This document shows, in pieces, positions 46,263-61,200 of a stretch of DNA of 64,000 bases. The notes beneath the pieces are model-generated. The model was not told the origin of the DNA. It did not search any database and was given only the letters and a program-made list of their open reading frames with translations. The stretch comes from Phoronis australis (Eukaryota > Phoronida > Phoronidae). Where the stretch lies: NCBI GenBank assembly GCA_002633005.1, contig NMRA01000609.1:179550-243549 (forward strand), in the 5' to 3' direction. Position 1 is the stretch's first letter. Each line of letters starts with the position of its first letter. Both the position numbers and the translations under genes were made by a program.

Positions 46263-49200
46263 AGGGTGGGTGGGTCGGTGGGTGCATTTCGTGTGTGTGT
46301 TTATGGTGTGCTTATTTCTGTAAAAAGGGGCCGGTGGCCTAATTACATTTCTCCCTATCCTCAGCTTTATCTGAACATGCCCAGGAATCAGGACATCCCG
46401 TCAACTGGGAGTCTGTCAACGTTACTGACAGTGAGAGCCATTATTTTCTCAGAATGATCAGGAAAGCCATACAGATTAGACAGCACAACACCTCTATTAA
46501 CAGGGACAGGGGTAGAGTTACCCCCCATCTACAACAGACTTACTGCTAGTCAAATGCCACCTACAAAACCCAAACAACGATCGTCATTGTGAGGAAGTCA
46601 ATCCCCGTGATTGATGAAAGTCTCAATGGCGAGGTAATTAACCTTGCTTGTGGTATGATAACCCTTTGTGAATATTTTTCTCAAGGTGATGAACATTTTT
46701 GGAAACTTGGTGATGGCTTTTCTCCCTTTGTAAACAATAATGAAAGAAAAACCAAGAAAAGTTTCTCCAGCTTGTAATACACCTTACAAGCCTAAAGTAT
46801 TCAGACAAAATGACCCAGAATTCCCTGTCATGACAGCTGGGCAGAAGCTGAATTCGTCGTCAGAGTAGTCTCCCCTGATGACAGAGAATGAAGGAGAATT
46901 AACAGGAAAGGTCATAAGGTGGCTAAGCCACTCTGTAATAAAAATGTTGCCACCCTGATACCTATTACCATTGATTTTATAGTTATTATTATTGGTTGCC
47001 ATGACAGGAAAATGGTATTTTGTCCGATTACAAAGCCGAAAACAAAGCTTTCCCCTCCTGACACCTGAAAAAATTTCAGTGCACACTGGAAAGGCTCAAT
47101 CTTTTATTACAAAATGTTCGATAATTACACAAAACTTTGGTAATACTTTATACCTGCGTTATCACTTGACACATAGCTGTAGAGAAAACTGTCGCACTTC
47201 TTCATCAAATCCTCACACCAGTCAGCCATTTTTTCCTGGATAGCTTCGTCGCCGTCTGCCATATAGAGCTGTAACAATTGGTGGTGAGAGGCATTTACAA
47301 AATTTTAAAGAGGTTTGGAAAGCGATAAATAGACTAAAGTGCAATATCGAAAGTGGTTCTCTGCCACTGAAACAAAATTCGGCCAGCTCACCAGGTATTT
47401 TTAATGTTTGTTCGTAATTTTTCAATTGCTGTTCATATCAAATCATTTTCTTTTAGATTCAAATTTCAAAAAATGACCTGTCAACTGATCGCCATTTTTC
47501 TCGCGCAAGGCAAAGCACGCCTCCTTATTTGGTATGGCAAGATATAGACAAAGCACATTTCCCTTATATGGAAAATGTGACCTTTGACCTCAAGCGACTT
47601 CATGCAACTGCACTTGCATTCATTTATCATAAGTGGGATGGAGATTAAAAACTCTGTGGTAACCACAGAAATTTTTTTTCGGGAGTATTTCAAAAATCGT
47701 GAATTTTGTTATTTTTTCTGGAAACTTCTTCACAGGGGAAAGTGAATTAATCTGTACTAGACATTGCGAGATGGTACTTTCGTTAGAAATTGTTTAAAAG
47801 ATATTTTTGATGAGCTTTTGTGTCCATGCCTGTTTAAAGCGGCTATGAAACTGCCTTCTGCCAAACACACACTCACTGTTGAATAAGAGCAATTACCAAC
47901 TGGTTTCTAATAGTTCCTCGATCAAAACCGAGGTGATTTCTTGACTTGGAAAGTACTGGCAGTTATTGTTTGAGCCCAGGCACTATAAGTTTGTTTGTCA
48001 AAGCATATCATTTAATGGAACAAGCACAAACTGTCCCTTTTTACCGAACATGGAAACCACTTCTCATTTGAGTTAGGAATAAGTCGAGACCAGTTTAATA
48101 ACATAGAGAATGGATTCACATTTAATGGCAAGTCACTATGTGTCCTATCTAAAAATTTTCAAACTTTATACTTCGTGCAAATACTACATTAATTTATTTT
48201 TCATACTGTCCTCTCAGTGAATTTCTGGTTGAATTTTGTTAACGAAATATTGCCTCGGAGTACAAGTCTGATAAGCCTATTAAAAATACAATATTATGTC
48301 AATCTCGATGCCTGAAATTAAAGATTTTCTGAAATACAGCAAGTTGCACTACACTTTTCTTCACCGTACCTTGGCCATACAGGACATGCTAGATGTTATC
48401 AGTTGCGGTGGTTGGTTGAATTGTCCAAGAATATCCTGCAAGTCACCTGAAACAACCCATCGTGTTAATCAACACATCTCTCACTCTAAGGTCGCAGTTT
48501 TCAACAAGATCATTTTGAGTCAAATACCAACCATTCAACTGACACAATCTCAAGAACACCTAACTAGGACATCGCTGTATACATTTTTGATCACAAGTGG
48601 TATTTTGTCTCTCAAAGCAGCTAGACATAGATGCACGTAATTATAGACCCACGTGCTTATATGAGAAGCAGAGGTTATATCCGGAACCAAGAGCATGCAC
48701 CTATTTATGAAGATCTTAAGTAAAACCGAGGATCAAAAATTTTAAAATACTCCAAGTCAAGAGTAAAACTTAACTTTCCATTACAAAAATGTGGACATGG
48801 GCATGCATTAAATGTAACACAAATTATTAAAAGAAAGGTACTGAGGATGACAAAAAACAGAAAAACAACATCCAGTTTTAACATCCTCATGCAAAGAATA
48901 GCGACATGAATCTGTAAGTGATTATTTCCGGCACATACTCATGGGACAAATACCGTAATATTGACGATGATATAACACGCAATAGAGCTTCATGCCCAGC
49001 ATAATTCACGGCAAACTTAAAACTAACTGAAAGTCAAGTTCTTACCAATCACTCGTGTGCGATCTGTCTCAGCCAGTTTCTTGGCTACGTTCCCCAAGAC
49101 TGTCAGAACTCTGGTTAACGTGTCGAAATCCAAAGACTTGAGATGTTTCTTCCAATAGTCGATGACAAATCCAGCATTGAATTTGGAAACAAACGTAGTG

Positions 49201-52200
49201 ATTTCAGCTAGCATAAGCCAGGTGGCCTACAAAACAAAATCTGATTGATATAAAGTGGTTTATTGAACTTTGTTGCAGCTTAAAACAAGTCAAGTATCAT
49301 AGATTAGACAGATTAGACCAAAACATATTTTCTAACTAGACTGATTTTGAAAACTATGCCTCATAGTTTGACAGAAAACAAAAGGACCCCGACCCACTCC
49401 AGTTGGCATCAAGTGAAACTGGGGAAAAAGAAGGATGGCAACCCATTTCAGTGGGCATCAGAGGAAACTGATGAAAACGAAAAAGGTTCCCGAAACAGAT
49501 CTTTTTTGTTTTGAACATATGGACAAATCAGAAAATGCATCACCACATCAATTTCGAAATTTTCTTTGGACTTACAACAGTACATGTTAAAAAAGTGTGA
49601 CGAAATTGTGCTTCTTCGACACGGTTGATAACGCCCAATAAGGACTGGTAAGGACATACCGTCACTCATAATTCCAATTCTTCTAACGACTAAGCATGAA
49701 TTCCATTTGCACTGTGTTGTTCATTTATTTCTTCGCTTTCAAAATCCTTTATTAAAACAAGAATAAATAAAAGTATACCTAGTTTACCCGGAATTTGGCT
49801 GTCATGACGGCGAAATCTACCTGCATTCATTCATCACGGGGGGGGGGGGGGNGAATTCCGGGACATTTTGTCTCATTACAATAACTTAATCATACTATAC
49901 ATTGAACTGTATTGATCTACTTTACTGATTTATTTTCATTCAATACCTTCAAATTTCTTATGCCTTTATGGATATTTAAATATAGCTGCAGAAGCCTAAT
50001 GTTATCAAACACTTCAACTTAATACTAAAAACGTGACAATGCGGTCCTTGCTAAACTATAAACCACACATTTCCGTGCAAAGAATGACACGAAAAAGAGA
50101 GTTCGCGAAAATAACCTTGATTCACCGCCGCACAAATGATCTCCACAAAATGCAATCACAATGAGGAAAAAAGTGAACTTTTCATTTTTCTGATGTGGTT
50201 CAGTGACATAAATTGATGAAAATGACAAAATAATTAAATTTTAGTGGTTCGATATAATAAATAAAAAAGAAATAATAAACAAAATTAATAATCAACATAC
50301 TGCGTTGTTGGCTGTGTTCACATGTTGCTGTAGAAATGTGACGGATGAAGATTTTAGTTTTCCTTGTCGATTCCACATCTGAAAAGCTTTTTGTAAGAAT
50401 CGCCTGAAAGAAGAACGGAAGTCTGTATTGCTACTAAACATTGGGCAAATTGTGTATTTCAACACTACTTGTACAAAAAAGATTATAAACAAACAAGAAG
50501 CTACATGCAACAACCACTGCTGAGAAAAATGGCAATCACTGGATTTTTTCGCATTACCAAATTTCTCGTCATTTTTTGATATACTTCCAGTTATCATGAC
50601 AAAATGATTTTACTGGTAACTTCAAAATTAAACTTGCAGAACAATATAGCAGATTATTGTCTAAAATCTTTCTTCGCATGATTTTTTGGGTTTGATTTTG
50701 AGGAAAATTGAACCCTACAGTAGGGGTCACACTAAAGTCAACTCTATTCAGCCGCACGTCTCTGTGAAAATGAGTTTTTGGTAAAACTACACACCAATAT
50801 ACCACTCCTTTCCAAGGATTAATTCCAAATAGACCCCTGGTTTCTCCAGGTGGCCATTACAGTGTAAAACTCATCAGGGGCCTAACCTCAACTCCGCTCC
50901 TTGGTCGCTAGCCAGAATACCCAGCATGCTCCAGGTCATGTGACCTTGCTCATCATGCCCCTGACCACACACGTTGTTGAGAATGATCGGCTCCAACAGC
51001 TCCAGACATTTCTCCTGAGCACTCGTCTCTCTGTCCAACACCATGGGTAGGACACCCTCCAACCATGCCCTACAGATACACGACAACATCATCACTTTAT
51101 ATTACATGATACAATTCAGTGGCGGCTTTCATGGCCACATGGATCAAACACGACTTAAAAAGGTTACTACAAATAAAATACATGCTTGAAAGCAGTGCAG
51201 TTATCGACAGATAAGAATAAATAAATAGTAAAAGTTAAGACAAGTGTCTGTACTAAAATGTTTTAAGATATTCAGGTTAACAAGCCTTAAAAGTTAATGT
51301 TAATAGGACATCTTCGTTACCAAGGATCAAATTTATTAATATTTTTTTTGAGTATAATCAAAAATAGAACAATAAAACGTAACATTTTTAAAACACTTGA
51401 CAACAGAATCTTTTTACCCCAGTTATTCACAATCATTTTCTAAAAATCTTGATTTTCACGGAGATCAAAGGAATTTCCACGAGCATTCATTTTTTTGCAT
51501 GAAACTGACAAATTTTGTTTCTTTGTTATGTTTGCTACAAAAACATGTCTGGGGTTTTCTTTTGAGACCTTTTCACCCGAGACCTTAGCTCTCAAAACTG
51601 AAAACTTCAAAATTCCTTGAAAAAAGGAAGTCTTGACTTTTGGCTGCTGAGCTCTCTGTCTCAGAATCCTTAAAAGAAAATCCGAGAAATTCTATTGTAG
51701 TTAACAGTGTAATAGAAGATAAGGCGAACTCTAATAGTCTAAAAGGAAAATTGTGTTTTTGAAAAAACGCAATCGTGTGATTCTAAAAATCTGGGCATCG
51801 CTTTCATACACATTGGTCATCAAAAAATTTAAAAATATGAAGTTTTATGGGTGTACTATTAATACTAAAAGGTATTTATAAGAAGTTCTATCTTTAGTGA
51901 TGAAGGTGTCTTATTACCTTTAAAAGATTAGTTAAGCATGGTTATTTGCATCTCTCATCGCCACAGTTAAATAACAACTAAAGTATAACAACACCATTGT
52001 CACACAAGTAAAATACAATGTTTTCCTCACACAGTTCAGTTGTTTTAACCAAACTTCGTTTCAAAAAACTCAAAAACGTACCGTTGGATGACTTTGTTTA
52101 GAGGCATCTCATTCAGTAACGCTGTTAGTGAGATTTGCGCCTGCTTACGCACGGATAACGCAGGATCACGGCATCTCTCCTTGATTACGTCCAAGTCTTT

Positions 52201-55200
52201 AGCATTGAAGTCAATACCGCTCAGTCGCACGATGTTTTCTATGGCTTGTAACGCTGCCTTACGCACATTGACCTTCTCGTCAGCAGTGCGCTGACGAAGC
52301 ATAGTGACAAACCCTTGGGCATCCGGTATTGCTGCAACGCATACAGAAGAATGAATTGCTTTGTGTTAAAATGAACTGAAAGCACTCCGAGAACACAGGC
52401 TGCTGTTGAGGGAACGCAAGTACAATGTAATGCACTGAACTTATTCATTTAACAAAATGGGGACTAGCATGCAGTCATCAACAGCCTTTTTCAACACGTT
52501 TCCCTTCATTTTGATGAGAAACTTCATAAAACAAAAGTGTACATGAAAACCAGTTTAGCTAAAATTTATTTACAAATGACCCAATTTCAATATGTCAATT
52601 TCACATCACAGAAGAATTAAAAGTCATCTGAAACTGATGTCACGTCTACTTACACACTTCACCACCAGGTGTCAGCTGTATAGTATTTAAAACCGATGTG
52701 CTTGCAACACCAGGAGCAGTCCCTGCCGCACTTGTCTGTGTCTCTCTAGCTTCGCTGTTCGGTACGACATTCTCCTCTAAAAAGACCAATTCTGTTAAGC
52801 GTGGCACAGCAAAAAGAGCAATCATGTTTTGATTTGGCCAAAGCTAAATTTGCGAATCCTTTCACACAAGTGTCAACAAAGGTCTACACTTAAAAAGTTT
52901 AAATTTGAGCTCTCGTGTATAAGCCTACGTGGGCACTTTAGCAACCATCGGTTTAATAAATCCATAAAGTGCTGAATTCTAGGGTGTCATCAGACTTTCA
53001 GTGGCTTTGCTGTAGTTTTTGTATTTTGTAAGACCTTATCAACTTGTCGGTGTATTCAACCAAATGCTTACATAAGTATAGATTTTAACTCGGCAAAAGT
53101 ACGCATTTTCTGACAGTAGAAAGACTGTAGAATTTGATCTTTGCCTTTATACCAATGAGTCATTGTTTTAGTAAAATTTAGCAAAAACGAAAGGTACATC
53201 CAACTGTATCAAATGAATGAAATGACCAATGAAAATTCATTCAACATAAATATTCGAAGATCAAATCTCGAAACAGCTGTTACAGTTTTCAAAATTACCA
53301 TTTCATTTTCGTTTTATGCAACATTTAAGGTTTTTTAACTAAATCATTTACGTCCTATTTTGATAGCCCCTCATGCAAATGTGGAAACTTTTGAAAACAA
53401 TTCCTAATAAATTTTGGAAAACAATGCATAAAACATGGTATCTGAAAGTTTCATTTGAATCCAATCAGCCATTTCTGTGATATGATGTTCCAAAGTTTGT
53501 GAAATTTGGTTTTTTTTCAAGGGAAAAATACAGAAAATTAAATATGAAAATATGTATTTGTTTGACACGACGTCTGCTACATCTGGACAGGAACCATTAG
53601 TAGTGCATTTTCCAATGGCCATTTTAAGTTTGTTTAACAGCAAGATTGATTATGGAAGATACATATGAAACGCATTCCTACCACTAGGTGGCATGTCCTG
53701 TTTCACTGGAGTAGGCACCAATCGAGTGACAGGCTGTCGGCCCAGAGTTTTTGGCGTGACGATCTCGCGTAAGGCATTCACCAGCATTGGCTGTGGAGAG
53801 CAGCTGCACTGAGCTAGGGCAGCAATCGCACGAGCTCTCACTCTGGAACACAAACAGACCGATGATGAGGCTAGGAGTGAGTGTAACATGACATAGTTAT
53901 AGGTCCCAGGAGTTTCAAAATTCATTTGGAAAATTAAGTCGTCTTCAATTAACTTAAATGTAAAAAAAACATTCACATTGAAGTTATATACAGCGATAAC
54001 TGGGACCAGTTTTAAATAACTACAACTAGAATACATAAATCAAGTTTTATTGTCATATCAAATCTAGCCAATGAAGCAATTAGTGAACTCCACTCCATAT
54101 CTCGGTTAATTTGAAAAAAAAAACAAGCGGATTATATACAGAGAAAAACAATTAAAGCAAAACTTCGACAAGACCAATATTTATAAAGTTTGTGACAAAG
54201 CTAAGCAATCGGTGAATTCCACTGGTACCTTGCAATATTTGAAAAACACACAAAATGCTTTCATGCCATTCTATGTGATTTAAAAAAACAATGTTGTGAG
54301 GTTTTTTTACTAACAAAATATGAAGAAATCCCCAACAAATAAAAAACCTTACGTTGGTGCAATGTCTGAACATCTCGACAATATCATTTGGAGCAAAAAT
54401 CGATGACTGAGAAATACCGAGTCTGTGCAGCTGTCTACAAAAGAACACAACAGAATAACAATCAATGCAAACAATACATATTTGAGATCATTTTAAGATA
54501 CTCGTTACATGACATTGATATCCTCGGGACACACACGAGATGCGTGAACAAGACTATCAGTTCTCAAGCATGTAACAAAAGGCCATTAAAGCACAGTAGG
54601 TTACAGTTTGTACTCAGTATGAGACCTGCACTCACCAACATAAAAAAGCGCACATCCTGCCAGGGTATCATGTTTTCGAAAAGCCGCACAAAGGCATGGA
54701 AGCAAGTGCAAGCAAGGTTTGAAATCTCATGATTTGCCAAGTGCCGAGTAAAAAAACTAATCCAGCGTCATTTTTGCTTGTCTACGATGGATTTTCATTT
54801 TTGGAAAAATGATCAACCAAAAACCCCCATCACTGACTCAATTTTCAGATCAGAACCAAATATCCTTTTTTGGTCTGATAAGTATTTAATGGAATTCACA
54901 AATGAAGAATATTTGTTATCAAGCAAAAACACATTGTGTTAACAGTGCCTATGAAAACGATTACGTTATGACACATTACCCCCACAATGTTACCTTCCCT
55001 TATGATTTTGTTTTGAATATCGTGAAGAACTGAAAGCTCTCCAAAAGCCAGAAAAAAGAGGGTCACTATTTTCCAAGAATATCAATAGTCGAAAACTGTA
55101 GAGGCATTGACTGCACTCTTTCACACGTGACAAAGTAACACGAAATGTTTGCAGTATAACAGTGTTTGAAAGGGATTTTGCAAATGGCAGTTAACAGCTA

Positions 55201-58200
55201 ATCACTTGAAAGGTTTGTTCAATCAAAAATCATGATCACAGAGTCACCATTAAATAGCTGTTCAAACCAAGTAACTTGATTAATATCTAAGAGAAGTTTA
55301 AATCAGCATTATTCCAAAATCTTTGTTAATGTAACTATTATGTTTACTATTATTACTACTACTGGTGTTGTTGTAGTTGTTATTATCGCTGTTATTGTAC
55401 CTACCATCTGGTTGTCTCTCCGGATTGGCTAGTAGCAGCGATGCGATATCGAGACCAAACACACGGTAGTTGATCTGAAGTGAAAAAACACGTAAAAAGA
55501 TAAACCAAAAACATGTCCAACCTGAATGAGTTTAAAACTATTCAAAAATAGATTCAGCCACTAAAAATCATTGTCAGACAAATTCCAGTAGACCAACATG
55601 GGGATTTTGAGGTCAGAGAAAAATGTTCTCGCCAAAAATGGATTCCGAAGGCAAATTCACAATTTCACCGTTTAAGTCAAGTTTGAGAGAACTTAAAAAA
55701 TAAAATTAAATAGGGTATAACATACAACACATCCAAGAACAAAACGGGGAGCATATCTTACTTTAGAGGAGGTAATATGGCCTGGTAGAATGAGTGACCC
55801 CTTCTCTTAGCCAAGGTCGTGCGTGCAAGACCCACAAGGGTACACTCAGCTAGACCCTTGAGTCAGGCCTCTAGCTCCTTATCTCCCCTTTATCTCTTAT
55901 TAATAAAGCAAAAAAATTAGTTCCAGGCGATCAGTGCAATGGGGTCACCTAAGTAACCTGCAATTATTTTTTAAACTTTACCTTAGCATTCCGTGAATAA
56001 GTGTGGATCCACTCTATAAGCTTAGCGTATACAGAATTGTTCAACTTCATCATCAAATCAACCACGGCCTGCAAGTATAGATTGAGAAATTAAAAATCAT
56101 CCAATCCAAGATTCCAAATCATACTACGAATAAACAATAAGCGAAAAGTATTCAAACAAAACAATGCAAAATTCCCCGCCATGACAGTTGGGCAGAAGCC
56201 GAATTTAACGTCAGAGTAGTCTTCCCTCATGACCGAGAACGGAGGGGAATCAACAGGAAAGTTATAAAGGTGGCTAAGTTAATCTCTAACTAGAATTCTA
56301 CCATCCTAATAGTAATTACCAGTCATTTTTGCTGTTAACAGACCTAGGCCTCATGATGGGAGAACAGTATTTCGTCTGATAACTTTTGATACTGTACATC
56401 TTTGCAAAAACAACAACGCTGTTAACCTCGCTAACCTTTAAAGGTTTAGAATAAGTTTGAAGGGTTTACAGAGTGAGCACGCACTCACAACACTTTGGGT
56501 AAGACAATCAGCCGTTGTTAGTAAACCATTTTAGCGAAACGTCATTGTTAATTTTTACCAGATTAGAACTCACAATAATTTTCAATCACTAGAATTGGAA
56601 TTTTTTGTAAATGAATTCCAGTTAATTATGCAGGGAATGCCTTTTCACAATAAATAAAAGTGGCGTTTGGTCCTATTCAACTGTGGCAAGCCAGGTTGTT
56701 AGTGCATCGATAGAAATCCAAGAATTAAATGTTAAAAATGAGCTCACATTATGTCACATCTGGAATGACAATGTTACTCACTTCAGCAGTTCTATACAGT
56801 GTTTGTCTGGGTCATTTGACTACTGGAAATTTTAACTAAAATTAGAAAGTTTAACTAAATATGAAACTACAGTACATAATACAAGCAATCGGAAGGCTAT
56901 ACTAATAAAAGGAAACTGGGATCTTAGATAAAATATTGAATTAATGTGTGACAATTTTGTTGATTATATTTTGAATGGTACATGGGAATTGTTTAAGACT
57001 AGCACGTATACAGACTGGGAACAAATCATTCCAGTTTGTGAAGTTTTAAGAATTTTGTTGTAACGTACACCGATCGTGTGCTTTTCAAATTTGGCAGAAG
57101 TTTAGTTATAGCTTATCGCTTATCACGTCTGATATCGGCCAGTCAAACACTTGCGTAACTGCAATTGACCAAATCCGCACAATTTGTGGGTGAAAACGTC
57201 CCAAAACATTTTGTGAGACATTTTTATAAAACAAAGAACAGAATTTAATTGATGATTTTGTAACCAAATGAAAACGTCATGAGAGCATGTCACGTGACAG
57301 TACCTGTGCTACCCTCTGGCGGGACTCTGCCCTATCAGGACATCGTACACAAAGGTGTTGGACCAGTATTCTTATACTCTGTAAAACATTGTCGCCAAGT
57401 TCGTGTAGTAGGTGGCTGCAAAAGGAAATACCACAAGGTGACGAAAAAAAAACAACACTTCTAATGCATTTAAGTCAGAAACAAAGAATGGAGATTCCCA
57501 AAATATATCAAATCATTTACAAAAGAAATTAAATGATTAGCAAACCTTTTCCCAAAAATTTGCTGGAAACAATAGTTTGTTGAATTTTGTATTACCATCT
57601 CATTTGTAACGTGACTCACCAACAAAAAGCAACAGCGACATCCTTTATGAGTTGAGACTCCTTTGTTATAGCTTGAGACGACTGTTTGGTATCTCCCATT
57701 AAAATATTCGTTAAAAGGTATTTAAACACCTGAAAAGGAAAGCATAAATTAACCATTTCAAATGCAATATACTGCTGTTTTCAAAATACACAACTTTTCA
57801 GAAGCAACAAGTTTTCGCAGATTTACGCATGAGGCGAACCTGATGAAAATTGTTTCTCCACAGTTTTGTTTGCAACAAGAGCTGCTGTTTACAGCAGTTC
57901 ATAATCACATTTTTAACATATTGATTTATGTTTATAATCCTTTTGACTTATTTATTCGTGTAATTGTATACAGTACTTTATTTATTTTCAAGCACATGTA
58001 AATGCAATTGAACACCTCTCTTTGCGTATCAATTTTACGAGCCCTCTTGGAAATCAATGGATTCATCGATTCAGAAGTGGTCAAACAGCCTTTTAAACCA
58101 GTTTAAATAAATATATTCCTCTCCAAACACAAAACAGCATACCACAAATTGTTCAATGCTGACGATTGTCATAGTCTGTAATACAGTGCCATAACTTCAA

Positions 58201-61200
58201 TCAGACTAATCAAGTTCGAAAATGATGAATGCAAATGTGCAGAAAACATGTCTTTATTGAAAAGTTTTAGTTACTTCCATTTCAAAAAACAGTGCAGAGG
58301 AAATTATAGTATCCAGACTGGGAGAGTCTTTAAAATTTGGGACACATTGAAATTCAGGGAATTTTCTTGATTCTGAAGTGTGAAACATTGGTGATTTGGG
58401 CATACATCATATTTTATAAATATCTGACACTACGTTTTGTATTAACATAGTCTGAAAATAAAGTCAGTAGTGGATAAAACTGTCACTGACGCAATATGAG
58501 TTCCTGCCGGATGAAACATCGAAGTGAATGATCGTTTGTCCTTGATCATAATTCTTGAATTTGGGACGGCCAATATTGCCTACTTCTAAACTTTGATACA
58601 AGCTCTGACCTTCAGCAAAATAATCAATTTTTCACTGTCCCAAACTGGAGTATTTTTATCGTAAACAACCCATGGCAAAGAATTGCTTCTATTCAGCTTA
58701 CATGCTCAGTAACAATTTTTTAAAATGACATACCATGGTTGTCATAGATGTAACATCGCCGTGGAAACCAGCACATATGTAGTACAATCCCTACAAAACG
58801 GAAACCATCCTCATCAACTGATAGTCATAACAACGGTATATGGGTAATAGTCAATTACAGAGGTCACGGATTTTGAGAACCAGTTTGATGCCCATTATCC
58901 AATGAAGAAAAGCTGGTTCTCAAAATGTTGGATGCTGTAAATGATTATTACTGATACATCAGTCTAGTGTATCTGACATGAGAAATTGACTGCAAATGAG
59001 CTCTATAGTTTCGCAACTGTGATAGCCTTGACACGAGCATCTATGATACCTGTGCAAAACATTTCACCAACTTTTAATTTACAAAATGGAATTGAGATCA
59101 GGTTCAGCAAAGGAATAGAACTGCCAAATCAGATGTTAAAGTACTGAAATACAAACCCGATATGCCAACTGGGAAATGGTTTTCAGAGAACGGACATCAC
59201 TGTAACAAACGAAAAATTAATAAAGTTAGAAATTATTAGCAAATTTCATTTAATGTCTGCATAAGGTTCCCAGTCCTTCTTGAATCATCACGCAAACTAT
59301 AAAATAATTTAAGTAAAATTGGTAAGTAAATACAGTACAAAAGACAAAAGTAATCAGACAAAATACTGTTTCCTCGTTATGAATGCTAATTCTGTTAATA
59401 ACTATGATTGACATTAAATATAAGAATGACAAAATTCTAATTTCAGAATGCCATAGCAACATTACTAACTTTCCTGTTCACTTCTAACTGACCTATGGCC
59501 AGGATTTTGAGTGACGGCTCAACTGACCAATCAGAACACAGCATTCTTGACACACCTTCGTTTCCAAGCAGCCATTTTACCCAACAAACAACACATTGCA
59601 AGGTAAAACATATTGTTTGTTTGTCGAGTTTTCGCAAGGGGGTGGAGCTTGCGATAGGTCAAATCTCAGTAACGAGGGAAGACTATTCTGACATCATCAC
59701 TTCTGGGTCATTTTGTCTTTCGAATACTTTTAGCTGTTACTGCACTTTTCTAGTTTGTACTGCGATCAAATGGAGCTTATTAATCAAATTTGCTTTATCT
59801 TGGTCTGAAGTTTCAGTTCTTTATCACCTTTAAGTAGTAACACACTCATTAAGACAGTAAAAGGGTTAAAGTGGAACCTTTTTGAGTCAAAGTCCACCGT
59901 ACACTGGTCAAGGGTCGTAAGTTCCATTAAAACTTCGACAACGTGCTGGGATGAAGACGGCGACACCTTCAGGCTGTATACGTGCAGCATGCGTACGTAA
60001 CCCTGACAACAAGAACGAACCACCTCATAAATCAGCGGAAGTGTCGCAAAGTAAATGAGAATAGTTTCAATAATCATGTTGCATATACAATAATATACGA
60101 TAATTCTCTACTCATCCATACAAAATTAAGCACCAAACTCGGCAATTTTCAATGGCAGAATACCTTGCTACAAACAATGGGAACATTATAACATGTTATT
60201 TTATGACATCTACACAGTACAACCCATGCTAGTGAGCCACTGAAACATTGTTTAGTCTTTACAAGGCTCAGAATGACCAACCATAAAAAAAGGCTTGCGT
60301 CATACCAATATTTTTTGTGTTGTAAAATTTAAGTGAAATAAACATTTTTGCATGAATAAAGTTACTATGATGATAAAAACTACGATGTAAAAGAGGAAAC
60401 TGGAAAACAAGAGAAAATACTTTAGATGAAAATTCCAAGCCCTGCTTTATCGTTTCTTCATAGAAATTTCATAAAAATAAAATATCACTAACTTGTCACC
60501 ATGTTGTACACCAAATAGGTGCAGAAATGGCATACTTTGCAAGACAGATATTTCGTTCTACGCTTCAGTAAACCAAGTAACACTATCGTTTGCATTATTA
60601 AATGGTTTACAAAAGTACATCCACATGTATTTTTGGGTACTACGCAGGCAGATAAAAGATGCGCCATTTTCTGAATGTGCACCATGGGATTTACAGCCAG
60701 AAATTCGCCGATTCATATAATTTCAAATTGCACCCGTTATCCTCCTAGGTAATTACGTACCTTTAAGAAAGACATGAACCGCTGCTGTAGCTTTACTACT
60801 TCCTGTTGCGTCAAATCACATCCGTCGTCTTCATCACTGCTGTCAAATTCCTGAAACATTCGGCAAAAGTAATTCACAGCACAACAGACACTCACAACCT
60901 TTCAAAACTGGGAACATCCATCATTTTAAGGTCCAAACGCACCTGCACTTTGACATCAACAACATTTTTCTTTTGAAGTAGACCACTAAAAATGGTTTCA
61001 GTTTGTTACATACCAAGCTCCAATTAGGCCAAAAAATGATTGTGGTCTGCACCTGACTCATTTTGTAAAGGAAAATTTTCAAACCGACTTTATAAGAGCT
61101 GAAAGCATGATTCAGTTTTAATTTTTAGCCAGCTAAACAGGAAGAATGCAGCTTTTTAAATTAATTAAGAATGGGCTTCAAAAGGCAGGTGGCGCTATTT

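Noticed and set aside
46078-46457. Cys-Val-rich frames of about 80 codons
   Set aside because: Translation of the (GT)n microsatellite.
48296-48640. 114-codon plus-strand frame
   Set aside because: It is the antisense of the NCAPD3 exon 48370-48446, whose minus-strand phase and similarity are convincing.
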